This document shows, in pieces, positions 34,921 through 45,300 of a stretch of 64,000 nt of DNA. Each line of letters begins with the position of its first letter. Positions within the stretch are counted from its first letter, which is position 1. The position numbers were made by a program, and so were the translations under genes. The notes under the pieces were generated by a model that saw only the letters and a program-made list of their open reading frames with translations, was not told the DNA's origin and searched no databases. The stretch is from the NCBI GenBank assembly GCA_965220645.1, contig OZ244836.1, positions 2,108,001 through 2,172,000 on the forward strand, in the 5' to 3' direction. The stretch comes from Aldehydirespirator sp965220645. GTDB lineage: Bacteria; Actinomycetota; Acidimicrobiia; Acidimicrobiales; Aldehydirespiratoraceae.

Positions 34921-36254
34921 AGCCGGTGGTGGCCGTGGTCGGGCGGCCCAACGTCGGCAAGTCGACGCTGGTGAACCGCATCCTGGGGCGCCGGGAGGCG
35001 ATCGTCGAGGAGCGTCCGGGCGTCACCCGCGACCGCAAGGCGGTCGACGCCGAGTGGCAGGGTCGCCGCTTCACGCTGCTCGACACCGGCGGATGGACTG
35101 CCACCGGCGACGGGCTCGACGCCAAGGTGAGCGCCCAGGTCGAGCGGGCCGTGCGCGAGGCCGACGCGGTGCTGTTGGTGGTGGACGCCTCGGTGGGTCT
35201 GACCGCCGACGACGAGCAGGTCGCCCGGGTGTTGCACGCCGCGGACGTGCCGGTGCTGGTGGTGGCCAACAAGGTCGACCATGCCCGACACGCCGACTCC
35301 GCCTGGGAGTTGCTCGGGCTCGGTCTGGGCACCCCGCACCAGGTGAGCGCGCTGCACGGCCTCGGCACCGGCGACCTGCTGGAGGAACTTGTCGCCCGCC
35401 TCGACGCGGCCGTCACCGCATCGGCGCAGGACGCGCCAAGCGGATCGGCTACGGCTGGCGACGTCCTGGCGGCGGCCGTGTCCGAGTCGTACTCGGTGGT
35501 GCTGGTCGGCCGGCCCAACGCCGGCAAGTCGACGCTGTTCAACCGGCTGATAGGGGAGGACCGCGCCATCGTGCACGACCTTCCCGGCACCACCCGCGAC
35601 GCCATCGACACCCTCATCGAGACCGAGGAGGGACCGGTCCGCTTCATCGACACCGCCGGGATGCGCCGCCGGGCGCGCATCGACTCGGGCACGGAGTACT
35701 ACTCGCTGGTGCGGGCCCTGCGGGCGGTGGACACCGCGGATGTTGCCCTGCTGGTGCTCGACTCGTCGGTCGGGGTCACCCATCAGGACCAGCGCCTGGC
35801 CGAGCGGGTGGACGCGGCGGGCTGCCCGATCGTGATCCTGCTCAACAAGTGGGACCTGATCAGCACCGAGGCCCGGCTCGACTTGGGCCGTGACGTCAAG
35901 GACAGGCTGGGTTTTCTGGGCGATCCGCCGGTGCTGCGCATCAGCGCGCTCAGCGGCAAGGGCGTCACCAGGCTGTGGCCGTCGCTTAGCGCGGCGGTGG
36001 CCGAGTACCGCACCCGCATCCCCACCAGGAGGGTCAACGAGGTCGTGCGGGCCGCCCAGGGTGCCCAGCCCGCGCCCGGCGGGGCCCGCATCCTGTACGC
36101 CACGCAGGTGGCCACCGACCCGCCCACGTTCACGCTGTTCGCCAACCGCACCCTGCCCCGCACGTACCTGCGCTATATCGAGCGCAAACTGCGCGAGCAC
36201 TTCGACCTCGGGGTGACCGCGCTCAAGTTCAGGGTCCGCCGCCGCGACGAGTAG
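34917..36254 (+). CDS. der: ribosome assembly GTPase Der (EngA)
   Basis: A 445-residue protein with two GTPase domains in tandem, the hallmark of Der, and a C-terminal KH-like domain. The first G domain has GRPNVGKST, DTGGW and NKVD; the second has GRPNAGKST, DTAGM and NKWD. The KH-like end includes TLPRTYLRYIERKLREHFDL. Der is essential for 50S subunit assembly. The GTG start at 34917 shares four bases with the upstream DUF512 stop. Much longer frames that join upstream sequence in this reading frame are not conserved. Confidence 0.96.
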   Translation: MKPVVAVVGRPNVGKSTLVNRILGRREAIVEERPGVTRDRKAVDAEWQGRRFTLLDTGGWTATGDGLDAKVSAQVERAVREADAVLLVVDASVGLTADDEQVARVLHAADVPVLVVANKVDHARHADSAWELLGLGLGTPHQVSALHGLGTGDLLEELVARLDAAVTASAQDAPSGSATAGDVLAAAVSESYSVVLVGRPNAGKSTLFNRLIGEDRAIVHDLPGTTRDAIDTLIETEEGPVRFIDTAGMRRRARIDSGTEYYSLVRALRAVDTADVALLVLDSSVGVTHQDQRLAERVDAAGCPIVILLNKWDLISTEARLDLGRDVKDRLGFLGDPPVLRISALSGKGVTRLWPSLSAAVAEYRTRIPTRRVNEVVRAAQGAQPAPGGARILYATQVATDPPTFTLFANRTLPRTYLRYIERKLREHFDLGVTALKFRVRRRDE

Positions 36255-36377
36255 CGGGGCGGGCGGGCGAGTCTGCGGCGTCCGAGGGCCCCGAGCGCGA
36301 CGCTGCGATCGTCGGGTCCCTCCTAGGCGGTACGATGATGGCGGCAGCGGGCCGCTGAAACGAGGGGAGGGGCGCGC

Positions 36378-37457
36378 GTGGTAACGATCGTTCTCGATCT
36401 GCTGGCCCTGAGTTGCGCGCTCGCCACCGTGTTCTACATCCGGTCGGCCCGCCACCGGCAGCGGTTCCTGCGCTTGATCGAGGGCGACCCCGGCACCCAT
36501 CCCGAGGCGCTGACGCTGGCGGAGGCATCGTTCCGCAAGGAGGTCCACGGAGCGGTCGTCTACGGGCTGCTGGTGGTGGTGGCGCTGCTGGTGGGCCGAG
36601 TGGATGTGGCCAACATCACGGTCGTGCTCGCGCTGCTGGCGGTGCCCGCGGTGATGTCGGTGTGGTGGGCCCGAACCGCCGTGCAAGAGGCCCGGATGGC
36701 CCGCAACCGGTATGCGCTGGAGCGCCGGGCCGAGCAGGCCCTCGAGCAGGAGCAGCTTGCGCCCAAGGCGTGGGCGGCCCGGTTGGCGCCCGAGGAGGTG
36801 CCCGACTTCAGCGGGTTCGAGATCGGCCGGGTCTACCAGGCGGGATCGGGTCTGATGGCCGGCGACTTCTTCGACGTGCACCGGGTGGGGCGCCACCGGG
36901 TGGCCGCGGTCATCGGCGACGTGGCCGGCCACGGCATCGAGTCGTCCATCACTGCGTTCCAGGCCAAGTATCTGCTGAGGGTGTTCCTGCGCCAGTTCCG
37001 TGACCCGGCCCAGGCCTTCGAGGAGATCAACGCGCAGTTGGCGGCGGGGGACCGCAACGAGGAGTTCATCTCGGCGTGCGTGGTGGTGTTCGACACCGAG
37101 GCTGGCACGCTGCGCTACTCCTCGGCTGGGCACCCGGCCGTGTTCTTGTTCCAGGAGGATGGGTCCAAGCCGCTGCGCTCCACCGGTCCGCTGCTGATGC
37201 TCGACCCCCAGGCGACGTACTTCTCTAGGGAGATCCCGATGGCGTCGGGCGATCTGGTGGTGATGTACACCGACGGCCTGGCCGAGGCCCGAGCGGGGAG
37301 CCAGCAGTTCGGCGAGAGCCGCATCATCAAGTCGGTGGAGCGCGACCTGAATGCGTCGCCGGATGTGCTGTGCAAGTCGCTGCTGGACGCGGCCAAGGAC
37401 TTCGCGGGCGGCTCGATCGGCGACGACACTGCCATCATGGCCATCCGCCGCGACTGA
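36378..37457 (+). CDS. membrane-associated SpoIIE/RsbU-type phosphatase
   Basis: A 359-residue protein. The N-terminus has three hydrophobic segments (about 3-22, 55-72, 76-95) and a short coiled linker. From about residue 135 a PPM/SpoIIE phosphatase domain follows with AGDFFDV, VIGDVAGHGIESS, SSAGHPAVFLF, MYTDGLAEAR and SIGDDTAIMAI. The metal-binding aspartates in GDFFD, GDVAGHG, TDG and DD are all present. Such enzymes dephosphorylate anti-sigma antagonists or similar regulators. GAGGGGAGGGGC precedes the GTG start. It sits alone between der and a zinc-ribbon gene. Confidence 0.9.
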   Translation: MVTIVLDLLALSCALATVFYIRSARHRQRFLRLIEGDPGTHPEALTLAEASFRKEVHGAVVYGLLVVVALLVGRVDVANITVVLALLAVPAVMSVWWARTAVQEARMARNRYALERRAEQALEQEQLAPKAWAARLAPEEVPDFSGFEIGRVYQAGSGLMAGDFFDVHRVGRHRVAAVIGDVAGHGIESSITAFQAKYLLRVFLRQFRDPAQAFEEINAQLAAGDRNEEFISACVVVFDTEAGTLRYSSAGHPAVFLFQEDGSKPLRSTGPLLMLDPQATYFSREIPMASGDLVVMYTDGLAEARAGSQQFGESRIIKSVERDLNASPDVLCKSLLDAAKDFAGGSIGDDTAIMAIRRD

Positions 37458-37461
37458 GCCC

Positions 37462-37707
37462 ATGGCATGGTGCCGGTCCTGCGAGCGATACCTGACACCG
37501 GCCACGCTCACCGCTGAGGGCGCCTGCCCGTCGTGCGGCAACGAAGTCCAGCACCCAACTGAGTATCAGGCTTCGGACACCGGCCCGTCCGACAGCCCGG
37601 CTGACGTAGCCGCCGAGCGGATCCCGTGGCACTTCTGGCTGCTGCTGGCCGGGGCCGCGGTCTACCTGGTGTGGCGGGCGGTGCAGGGTGTCGCCCTGTT
37701 GCTGTAG
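37462..37707 (+). CDS. small zinc-ribbon membrane protein
   Basis: An 81-residue protein starting 5 bases after the phosphatase stop. It has a CxxC...CxxC zinc ribbon (CRSCERYLT and CPSCGNEV), an acidic linker and one C-terminal membrane helix (WHFWLLLAGAAVYLVWRAVQG). The short spacing suggests co-transcription with the phosphatase. Function unknown; proteins of this layout are common in actinobacteria. Confidence 0.75.
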   Translation: MAWCRSCERYLTPATLTAEGACPSCGNEVQHPTEYQASDTGPSDSPADVAAERIPWHFWLLLAGAAVYLVWRAVQGVALLL

Positions 37708-37726
37708 CCGCTAACCTCGGCCCCTA

Positions 37727-37801
37727 CGGGCTGTGGCGCAGCTTGGTTAGCGCGTCGGTCTGGGGGACCGAAGGTCGGGAGTTCAAATCTCCCCAGCCCG
37801 A
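37727..37801 (+). tRNA. tRNA-Pro(GGG)
   Basis: A 75-nt cloverleaf. Acceptor strands are CGGGCTG and CAGCCCG, the D-arm is GCGCAGCTTGGTTAGCGC, the anticodon arm is TCGGT-CTGGGGG-ACCGA with anticodon GGG, and the T-arm is GGGAGTTCAAATCTCCC. Discriminator A is present and CCA is not encoded. Confidence 0.93.
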
Positions 37802-38062
37802 CAAAACCGCGGAGTTCGCGATCACAAAACCCCAGGTCAGAGGTTCGCGGGTCGCGCCGAAACCGGATTGCTCAGCAGTTTCCTCGGCCGACAGGGCCTT
37901 CAGGAGTTGGGGTGCTCGTTTCGTGGTGACGGTCAGCCTGCGGGTTTGGCCGTTGCGGTGGGATTCGACCGTGATCACCCTCTCGCCACCCAGGGAGCAT
38001 AGAAGGTCGCGCCGTTTGCCCTTGAGGTCCCAGCCCCCGTCGTCGGTTGCCGAGGGCGAGGG
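37802..38062 (-). other. intergenic stretch with an open frame downstream of the LOG gene
   Basis: On the minus strand, the frame of the LOG-family gene stays open past its TGA for about 70 codons and reads DDGGWDLKGKRRDLLCSLGG, then ERVITVESHRNGQTRRL. This looks protein-like (basic, strand-helix pattern) but I recognise no family and see no clear ribosome site. It may be a remnant of a separate gene, a readthrough extension or chance. Confidence 0.3.
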
Positions 38063-39139
38063 TCAGGTGGCGGTCACCGGGGGGTGGGTGCGCAGGAAGT
38101 CCAGGGCCTCGCCGGCGGTGTCGACCACGCCGATCATGGCCGCGTAACGGCGGTCGCCTGCGAGCTGGCGCAGCAGTGGGACGGCGGGCAGCGCCTCGGT
38201 GAAGAACCTTCGGCCCAGGAAGACCATCGGGCTCACCGCGCCAAACACCTCGTAGTGGTTCTGGGTGGCGTCCAGGAAGACCTCGCCGATGGTTCCGGCC
38301 GAACCGGGTGTGAACACCACGCCGCGGGTGGCGATGGCCAGCAGGCCGTCCTCGCGGATCGAGTTGGCGAAGTATTTGGCGATATGGCTGGCAAACGGGT
38401 TGGTCGGCTCATGGCCGTAGAACCAGGTGGGAACCGCTAACGACTCCCCGCCGTCACCGAAGGCGTCCAGCACGGCCTGTCCTGCGGCCCGGTAGAGCTC
38501 GCCGCGGTGGTAGTCGGGGGCGCCCGCGAGCAGCGCGATAGCGGTGTCGGTGTCGTCGTCGGTGTAAGGGGAGAGCCACGCGCCGAGGTTGGCTGCCTCC
38601 ATTGCTCCGGGTCCGCCGCCGGTGGTCACGTGCCAGCCCGCCCGGGCCAGTTCCCGTCCCAGCGCTGTTACCGAGCGGTAGCCGTCGTCACAGCGCTGCA
38701 GGTTGTGGCCGCCCATCACGGCCACGACCTCGCGAGCCGCGAGGTGGCCGTGCAGGGCATCGTCGATGGCGTGGTCGTGCAGGCGCCGGGCCAAGGCGTC
38801 CATGACGGGCAGGTGCGACCCCCGCGGATGGCGGCTGGCCCACCGGTAGATGGCGAGATCGATCTCGGGAGTCAGCTCCGCCTGGGAGTAGAGCCGAGGC
38901 CGGTAGGGGTTGAAGGGCAGGTCTCGCAAGGGCGGAAGCACCACCGCGCCGCTCGCGAGCACATGGCGGAGCGTCTCGTCGCTCATCGCCGCGCCGAGGA
39001 AGGCGGCGCCTGGGCAGGCCGCCGTCCGGAGCTCGTCGGCGCGACCGCGCAAGTCGATGCCCTGCACCACCGCATCGGCGAGAGTGCCGTGGCGGCGCAG
39101 GTGGGCGTCGAACTCGGCGAGCGAGTGGATGTGGCGCAT
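38063..39139 (-). CDS. LOG-family (lysine decarboxylase-like) nucleotide phosphoribohydrolase-type protein
   Basis: A 358-residue protein with the Rossmann-like LOG fold: VVAVMGGHNLQR, TTGGGPGAMEAANLGAW and the family motif PGSAGTIGEVF. LOG-type enzymes split nucleoside 5'-monophosphates, most famously to make cytokinins, but this longer subgroup with an extra N-terminal domain is uncharacterised. I place the start at ATG 39139 (MRHIHSLAEFDAHL); the longer frame to 39313 adds a low-complexity, unconserved stretch. It is divergent from the macroglobulin gene. Confidence 0.8.
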   Translation of the reverse strand: MRHIHSLAEFDAHLRRHGTLADAVVQGIDLRGRADELRTAACPGAAFLGAAMSDETLRHVLASGAVVLPPLRDLPFNPYRPRLYSQAELTPEIDLAIYRWASRHPRGSHLPVMDALARRLHDHAIDDALHGHLAAREVVAVMGGHNLQRCDDGYRSVTALGRELARAGWHVTTGGGPGAMEAANLGAWLSPYTDDDTDTAIALLAGAPDYHRGELYRAAGQAVLDAFGDGGESLAVPTWFYGHEPTNPFASHIAKYFANSIREDGLLAIATRGVVFTPGSAGTIGEVFLDATQNHYEVFGAVSPMVFLGRRFFTEALPAVPLLRQLAGDRRYAAMIGVVDTAGEALDFLRTHPPVTAT

Positions 39140-39347
39140 CACGTCAGAACTCGCAGCGGCTCTTGCGGTTGCTTCCGGGGATTGCTGGCGGCCGGGTCTG
39201 TCTCGGGACTGCCCGCTTGGACACCCTAGGGTGTTCCGAGTTGCGTGAGCACCCCAGTGCTGTTCGGATATGCCCATGGATCCTGGGAACTGATCCGTGC
39301 CTTGTGTCGTCATAACCTCCCGACTGCACTAGGAGGGCTGCCAATCC

Positions 39348-42300
39348 ATGCCGGAACTCTTGAGGCGTTGCCTAACCGTAGGAATCGTTGTTGTGCTGCT
39401 GGCCAGCGCTTGCTCAGACGATGGCGACCCCGACGCGGGAGAGGGCGATCGGTCCGGCGATGCTCCCACGGTTGCTCCTGGCGACGAGGGTGACGGGTCC
39501 GGCGATGCTCCCACGCTTGCTCCTGGCGACGAGGGTGACGGGTCCGGCGATGCTCCCACGCTTGCTCCTGGCGACGAGAGCGACGGGTCCGGCAATGCTC
39601 TCACACTTGCTCCCACAGCTTCGGCCCGCGGCGCGGGCGGTTCGGAGCGGGGAACATTGTTGACCGTTCGGCTGAGCGAGGGCGATGAAATCGGCGGTCT
39701 GAGTTCGTCCGCAGTGAGCCAAGTGGACGGCAGTCCGCTCGATGCTGCGGAAATCCGCTCGGTGACCGACCGGCTGCCGCCATGGGACGACGACGAGAGC
39801 GACGCAGCCGACTTCAACCGCCCGCCCGAGACGCTGCCGCCGCCCCGCACCGGCGAGACCATTGATCGACCGTTCCCGGCCGGGCCGGACATCGACGCAA
39901 TCGATGTCGATCCCGGGCCTCTAGCGGTTCTGCGGGTGCAGCCTGAGGGTGAAGTGGGGATCGCTCCCTTCGCCAGCGTCACCTTCAACCAGCCGATGGT
40001 GCCGCTCGCCACCATCGGCCAACTCGACGACCTCGACATTCCAGTCACGATCACGCCGTCGTTGCCGGGGCGCTGGCAATGGATCGGCACTCGCACACTC
40101 CGCTTCGAGCACGACCCGGAGATATTCGACCGCTTGCCGATGGCGACTTCCTATGTGGTCGAGATCCCGGCGGGGACGGCGTCGCAGTCCGGCGGCGAAC
40201 TGGCCGAGGCCGTTCGCTTCGAGTTCGAGACCCCTGCGCCCAACATGGCGTGGCTCGTCCCCCAGCACGACTCGCTCGATCTTCAAACGCTGTTCCTCGT
40301 CGCCTTCGATCAGCGGATCGAGTCTGCCGCCGCGCTCGAGGCCATCACGTTCTCAGCCGACGGAGACCAGCATCAGATCCGCCTTGCCAGTGCTGCCGAG
40401 ATCGAAGGCGATGAGTACATCAGTTCCCTGCTCGGGTATGCACTCGACGACACATGGGTCGCCTTCCGCCCGGCGGCGCCGCTCGAGCCGGACTCATTGA
40501 TCAGGATCGAGGTCGGCCCCCATGTGCCGTCGGCCGAGGGCCCGAACACCAGCGGCAACTCCTCTGTTGTGGAGGCCCACACGTACGCGCCGCTGCGGGT
40601 GGAGGACACAAGTTGCTCATATCAAGGGTGCCGGCCGGGGCGTGCGCTCGACGTCTGGTTCAACAACACGCTGGATGCCGAAACGCTCGATGCGGCCGAC
40701 GTCGCCATAACGCCAGAGCTCCCCGGCGCCACCGTCTCGGTACACGGCCGCACCATGACCATCGCCGGGCCCACAGCTGGCGGTACCACCTATGAGGTGG
40801 TGATCCCCGAAGGGCTGGGCGACGTGTTCGGTCAGACCCTGGGTGAGCCCGAGACCGTGGAGTTCAGCATCGACGAAGCCCTCCCGCACCTCGGCTTCAT
40901 GGGCGGGCGACTTGCCACCGTTGATCCGCTCGGTGTGCAACAGACGATTCCTGTCATGGTGCGCCAATGGGAGCAGCTCCGTGTGCGCCTCTATGCCGTG
41001 GAGCCCAGCGATTACGGGTCGTTCTTGGATTTCGTGTCTCGCTGGCGACGGAGCCGGGACCCGGGTGTTGTGGATGTGCCGTGGCCGCTGGCAGTCGACG
41101 AGATCGTCGACACCGGTATCGACCATGATGCCCTCACCGAGGTTCCCATAGATCTCTCCGGCGCCCTCAACGGCGAGCACGGTCATGTGGTCATGATCGT
41201 CGACGGGGCTGGTCGGCTCGCCGAGACCGAGACCGAGACCGAGACCGGGACCGGCCAGTCGACGATGGCCTGGGTGCAAGACACCGATATCGGCGTCGAC
41301 ATGATCACCGACTATCGCGATGTGGTGGTGTGGACCACCGACCTGCGCTCTGGCGATCCGCTGGCCGGTGTGGAAATCGAGTTGGAGGGCCGGGGCGCGA
41401 CGCTCACCACCGATGACCACGGCCTCGCCCGCGCCTCGCTCGATGCCGACGGACATGGGTGGGTCGTGGCCTCGCTCGGCGCCGACCGGGCCCTCAACCC
41501 GGTGAGCCTCTCGGCGTGGCCGCAGGACGACCAGACCATTTGGTACACCGCCGATGATCGCGGAATCTACCGACCCGGCGAGACGCTGCAGCTGAAGGGC
41601 TGGGTCCGGAATCTCGATCTGAGCGGCGATGGCGACCTTGAGTTCCTTCCCCGCGGGGCACTCGTCACCTACAGCGTCTCCGGCCCGTTCGGCAACGATC
41701 TCGGCAACGGTGAGATCCGTTTGGACGAACACGGCGGCTTTGATGTCACCGTCGAATTGCCGCAAGGGGCAAACCTGGGCTGGAGCAGCATCGTCTTTGA
41801 GCGTCCGGGCAGCTACGGAAGTGACCGGCACTACCACTCGTTCCAGGTCCAGGAGTTCCGCCGCCCCGAGTTCGAAGTGGAGACACGCCTCGAATCAGCC
41901 GGTCCCCATCTGGTTGACGAGCCGGCGGTGGCCGCGGTCGAAGCCACGTACTTCTCCGGCGGCCCCCTCCCCAACGCCGAGGTCACCTGGACGGTCACCA
42001 CCCGGCAGGGCTCGTACTCCCCGCCCAACTGGAGCGCGTTCACGTTCGGCATATGGCGTCCATGGTGGTATTTCGGTTACTTCGACGAGCCGTGGCCCGA
42101 GCCGCAGCGCAAGACCTTCTCGGGCAAGACCGACTCCAGCGGCAGCCATTACCTGCGCATGGATTTTGAAGGCGACGGCGACCATCTCCCCACCACGGTG
42201 ACCGCTGAAGCTCAAGTGTTCGACGTGAACCGCCAGCAATGGGCGTCGGCGACCGACGTCCTGGTCCATCCCGCCAGCCTCTATGTCGGTGTTCGCTCCG

Positions 42301-45300
42301 CCCGTACCTTCGTGAGGGCCGGAGACGGGCTCGACATCGACGCCGTGGTAACCGACATCGACGGCAACCCGGTTCCCGGCCGATCCTTCGAGATCACCGC
42401 GGCGCGCATCGTCTACCAGTACGTCGACGGCCAATGGACTGAGGTCCCGGTGGACGCCGAGACCTGCGAGGCCGTTTCGGAGCAGACGCCGGTCGGCTGC
42501 GAGTTCGCGGCTGGCATCGGAGGCCGCTACCGCATCTCTGCCAACGTCGTCGATGACACGGGGCGGACCAGCCGCAGCGAGTTGACCCGCTGGGTTGCCG
42601 GCGCAAGCAGCGGAGCGCCGAGCCGCAGAATCGATCTCGAAGCCGCCAACCTGATTCCCGACGCCGCGAGCTACGCCGCGGGCGACACTGCAGAGATCCT
42701 CGTCGACTCGCCCTTCGCGTCGGCGACCGGCCTCCTGACGATCGCCCACAACCAGATCATCGAGTTCCGCACCTTTGAGATCGCCGACCATGCCGCCGTT
42801 CTCGAAGTGCCGATCACCGACGATCATGTTCCCGAGCTCGCGGTGCAGGTCGAGATTGTCTCCACCACCGAGCGAACCGCCGATGACGGAACCAGCTTGG
42901 ACGGTGTGCCCCATCGTCCCGCCTATGCGTCCGGGCAAGCCTTGCTGCGAGTCCCGCCCTTGCTGCGGACTCTCGACGTCACCGCCGAGCCCGCGTCGAC
43001 AGTGGTCAAGCCGGGCGCGGCCACGAGCATCGCGGTGGAGGTCAACGACGCCGGCGGTGCTCCCGTCGAGGGGGCCAACGTGCTTCTCATCGTTGTGGAC
43101 GAGGCGGTGCTGGCCGTGTCGGGCTACCAGCTGCTCGACCCCATCGACGTCTTCTACCGCCCCCGGACAGCGCGCCTGCACACCGCGCGAGGCCGAGGCA
43201 CCATCCTGCTCGAGAGCCCCCAAGACCTCCTTCGCCTGATCGAGGAGGACTTCGCAGAACCTATGGCCGAGGAGGCCATGGCGGAGGCGGCCGATGATTC
43301 CGGCGGGGGCGGCAGGTCTGCCTCGGCAGGACTCCAAGTTGATGTCCGCGAGAACCTCGACGCTCTGGCACTGTTCGACCCCGAGGCAGCCACCGATGCC
43401 GCGGGCCGGGTCACGGTCGAGTTCGACCTGCCCGACAACCTCACCCGCTACCGGGTGATGGCGGTCGCGGTCGACGGCGCCGAGCGCTTCGGCACGGCCG
43501 AGTCTGCCATCACCGCGCGATTGCCCCTCCAGGTCCGGCCCTCGGCCCCCCGGTTCCTGAACTATGGCGACGAGTTCGAGCTGCCGATCGTCGTCCAGAA
43601 CCAGACCGACTCCGCTATGGAGGTGGATCTGGTCGTGCAGACCTCCAACCTCGAGCTGGCCGGGTCACCGGGACGGCGGGTGACGGTGCCCGCCAATGAT
43701 CGGGTCGAGGTCCGGTTCCCGGCGCGAACGAAGGAACCGGGCACGGCCCGCTTCCGGGCGGTGGCGGTGTCGGACGACCACGCCGACGCCCAGATCGTCG
43801 CCCTGTCTGTGTACACCCCGGCCACCAGCGAGGCATTCGCCACCTACGGGGTGGTCGACGAGGGCGCGGTCGTCCAGTCGATAGCCGCGCTGCGAGACGT
43901 GATCCCTCAGTTCGGCGGGCTCGAGATCAACACCTCATCGACCGCGCTCCAGGCCCTGACCGACGCCGTGCTGTACCTCTCCGGCTACCGGTACGCCAGC
44001 TCCGATGCCTACGCCAGCCGCATCCTGGCCATCTCCGCACTGCGCGACGTGCTCGGGGCCTTCGAGGCCGAGGGTCTCGCCAGCCCCGACGAACTCGACG
44101 CCGCCGTGCGCCGCGACATCGCCGAACTGTCGGCCCTCCAGAACAGCGACGGCGGCTTCGGGTGGTGGTCGCGCAACCGTCCTTCGAGCCCATACCAGTC
44201 GATTCAGGCGATGCATGCTCTGACAGTTGCCCAGAACGAGGGCTTCACCGTGTCCGATGGCGTCATGGCCAGCGGGCACTGGTATCTGCAGAGCATCGAA
44301 GACCGGATCCCGGCCTACTACAGCCAGCGAAGCACCGACATGCTGTTGGCCTACGCGCTTCATGTCCGATCACTGGGCGGAGATCGAGACGCCCGCGCCG
44401 CCCTCGCCCTCTGGGAACGCCGGGGCACGGATCTGGAGTCGGATGCCCTCGCCTGGATTTGGCCGGTAGTCGACGACGACGCCGTCGAAGCCAGTATCGA
44501 GCGGGTCCTCAACAACCGAGTCGTCGAGTCCGCTGGGGCAGCCGCATTCATCACGGACTACGCCGAAGACGCCTATCTGCTACTGCATTCCAACCGTCGC
44601 ACCGACGCCATCGTGCTCGATGCTCTGATCACGATGGCTCCCGAGTCGGATCTCGTTGCCAAGGTCGTGGCTGGACTGCTGGCCAACCGGGTCAAGGGAC
44701 GCTGGAACAACGTCCAGGAGAACTCGTTCATTCTGCTGGCCCTGAACCGTTACTTCGCCGCTTTCGAGGCGACTGATCCCGACTTCGTTGCCCGGGTGTG
44801 GCTCGGCGACCTCTACGCCGCGCAACACCAGTTCTCCGGGCGCAGCACCGACCGCGCCCTGACGCTGGTCCCGATGGCGGAGCTGCTGGCAGTGGGCGAC
44901 TCCGATCTCATCATCGAGAAGGACGGAGAGGGCCGCCTCTACTACCGCCTCGGTCTTCGCTACGCCCCCGACGACCTCAACCTGGATCCTCTGGACCGAG
45001 GCTTCGTGGTGCAGCGCAGCTACGAGGCAGTCGACGATCCCGGCGATGTGTGGCTCGACGACGACGGTGTCTGGCATGTGCTGGCCGGGGCCCAGGTGCG
45101 GGTCAACGTGACCATGGTCAACGACAGCCGACGCACCAACATGGCGCTGGTCGATCCCATGCCCGCAGGCTTCGAGTCGCTCAACCCGGCACTGGCGGTG
45201 ACCGGCGAGGTAGACGCCCGCCGCGGCGGGGCCGCCGATTCATGGTGGTGGTGGACTTGGTACGAGCACCAGAACCTCCGCGACGATCGTGCCGAGGCCT

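Noticed and set aside
34788..37541. 917-codon open frame on the minus strand
   Set aside because: It lies antisense across the DUF512, der and phosphatase genes, whose families are clear. Long antisense frames are expected in high-GC DNA, and its translation is Arg/Gly/His-rich without domains.
37724..37978. 84-codon minus-strand frame ending across tRNA-Pro
   Set aside because: The last third is the complement of the tRNA, a well-known source of false proteins. The open frame upstream of it is discussed separately as uncertain.
39140..39313. N-terminal extension of the LOG-family protein
   Set aside because: The added 58 residues are low-complexity, while ATG 39139 begins a folded-looking N-terminus.
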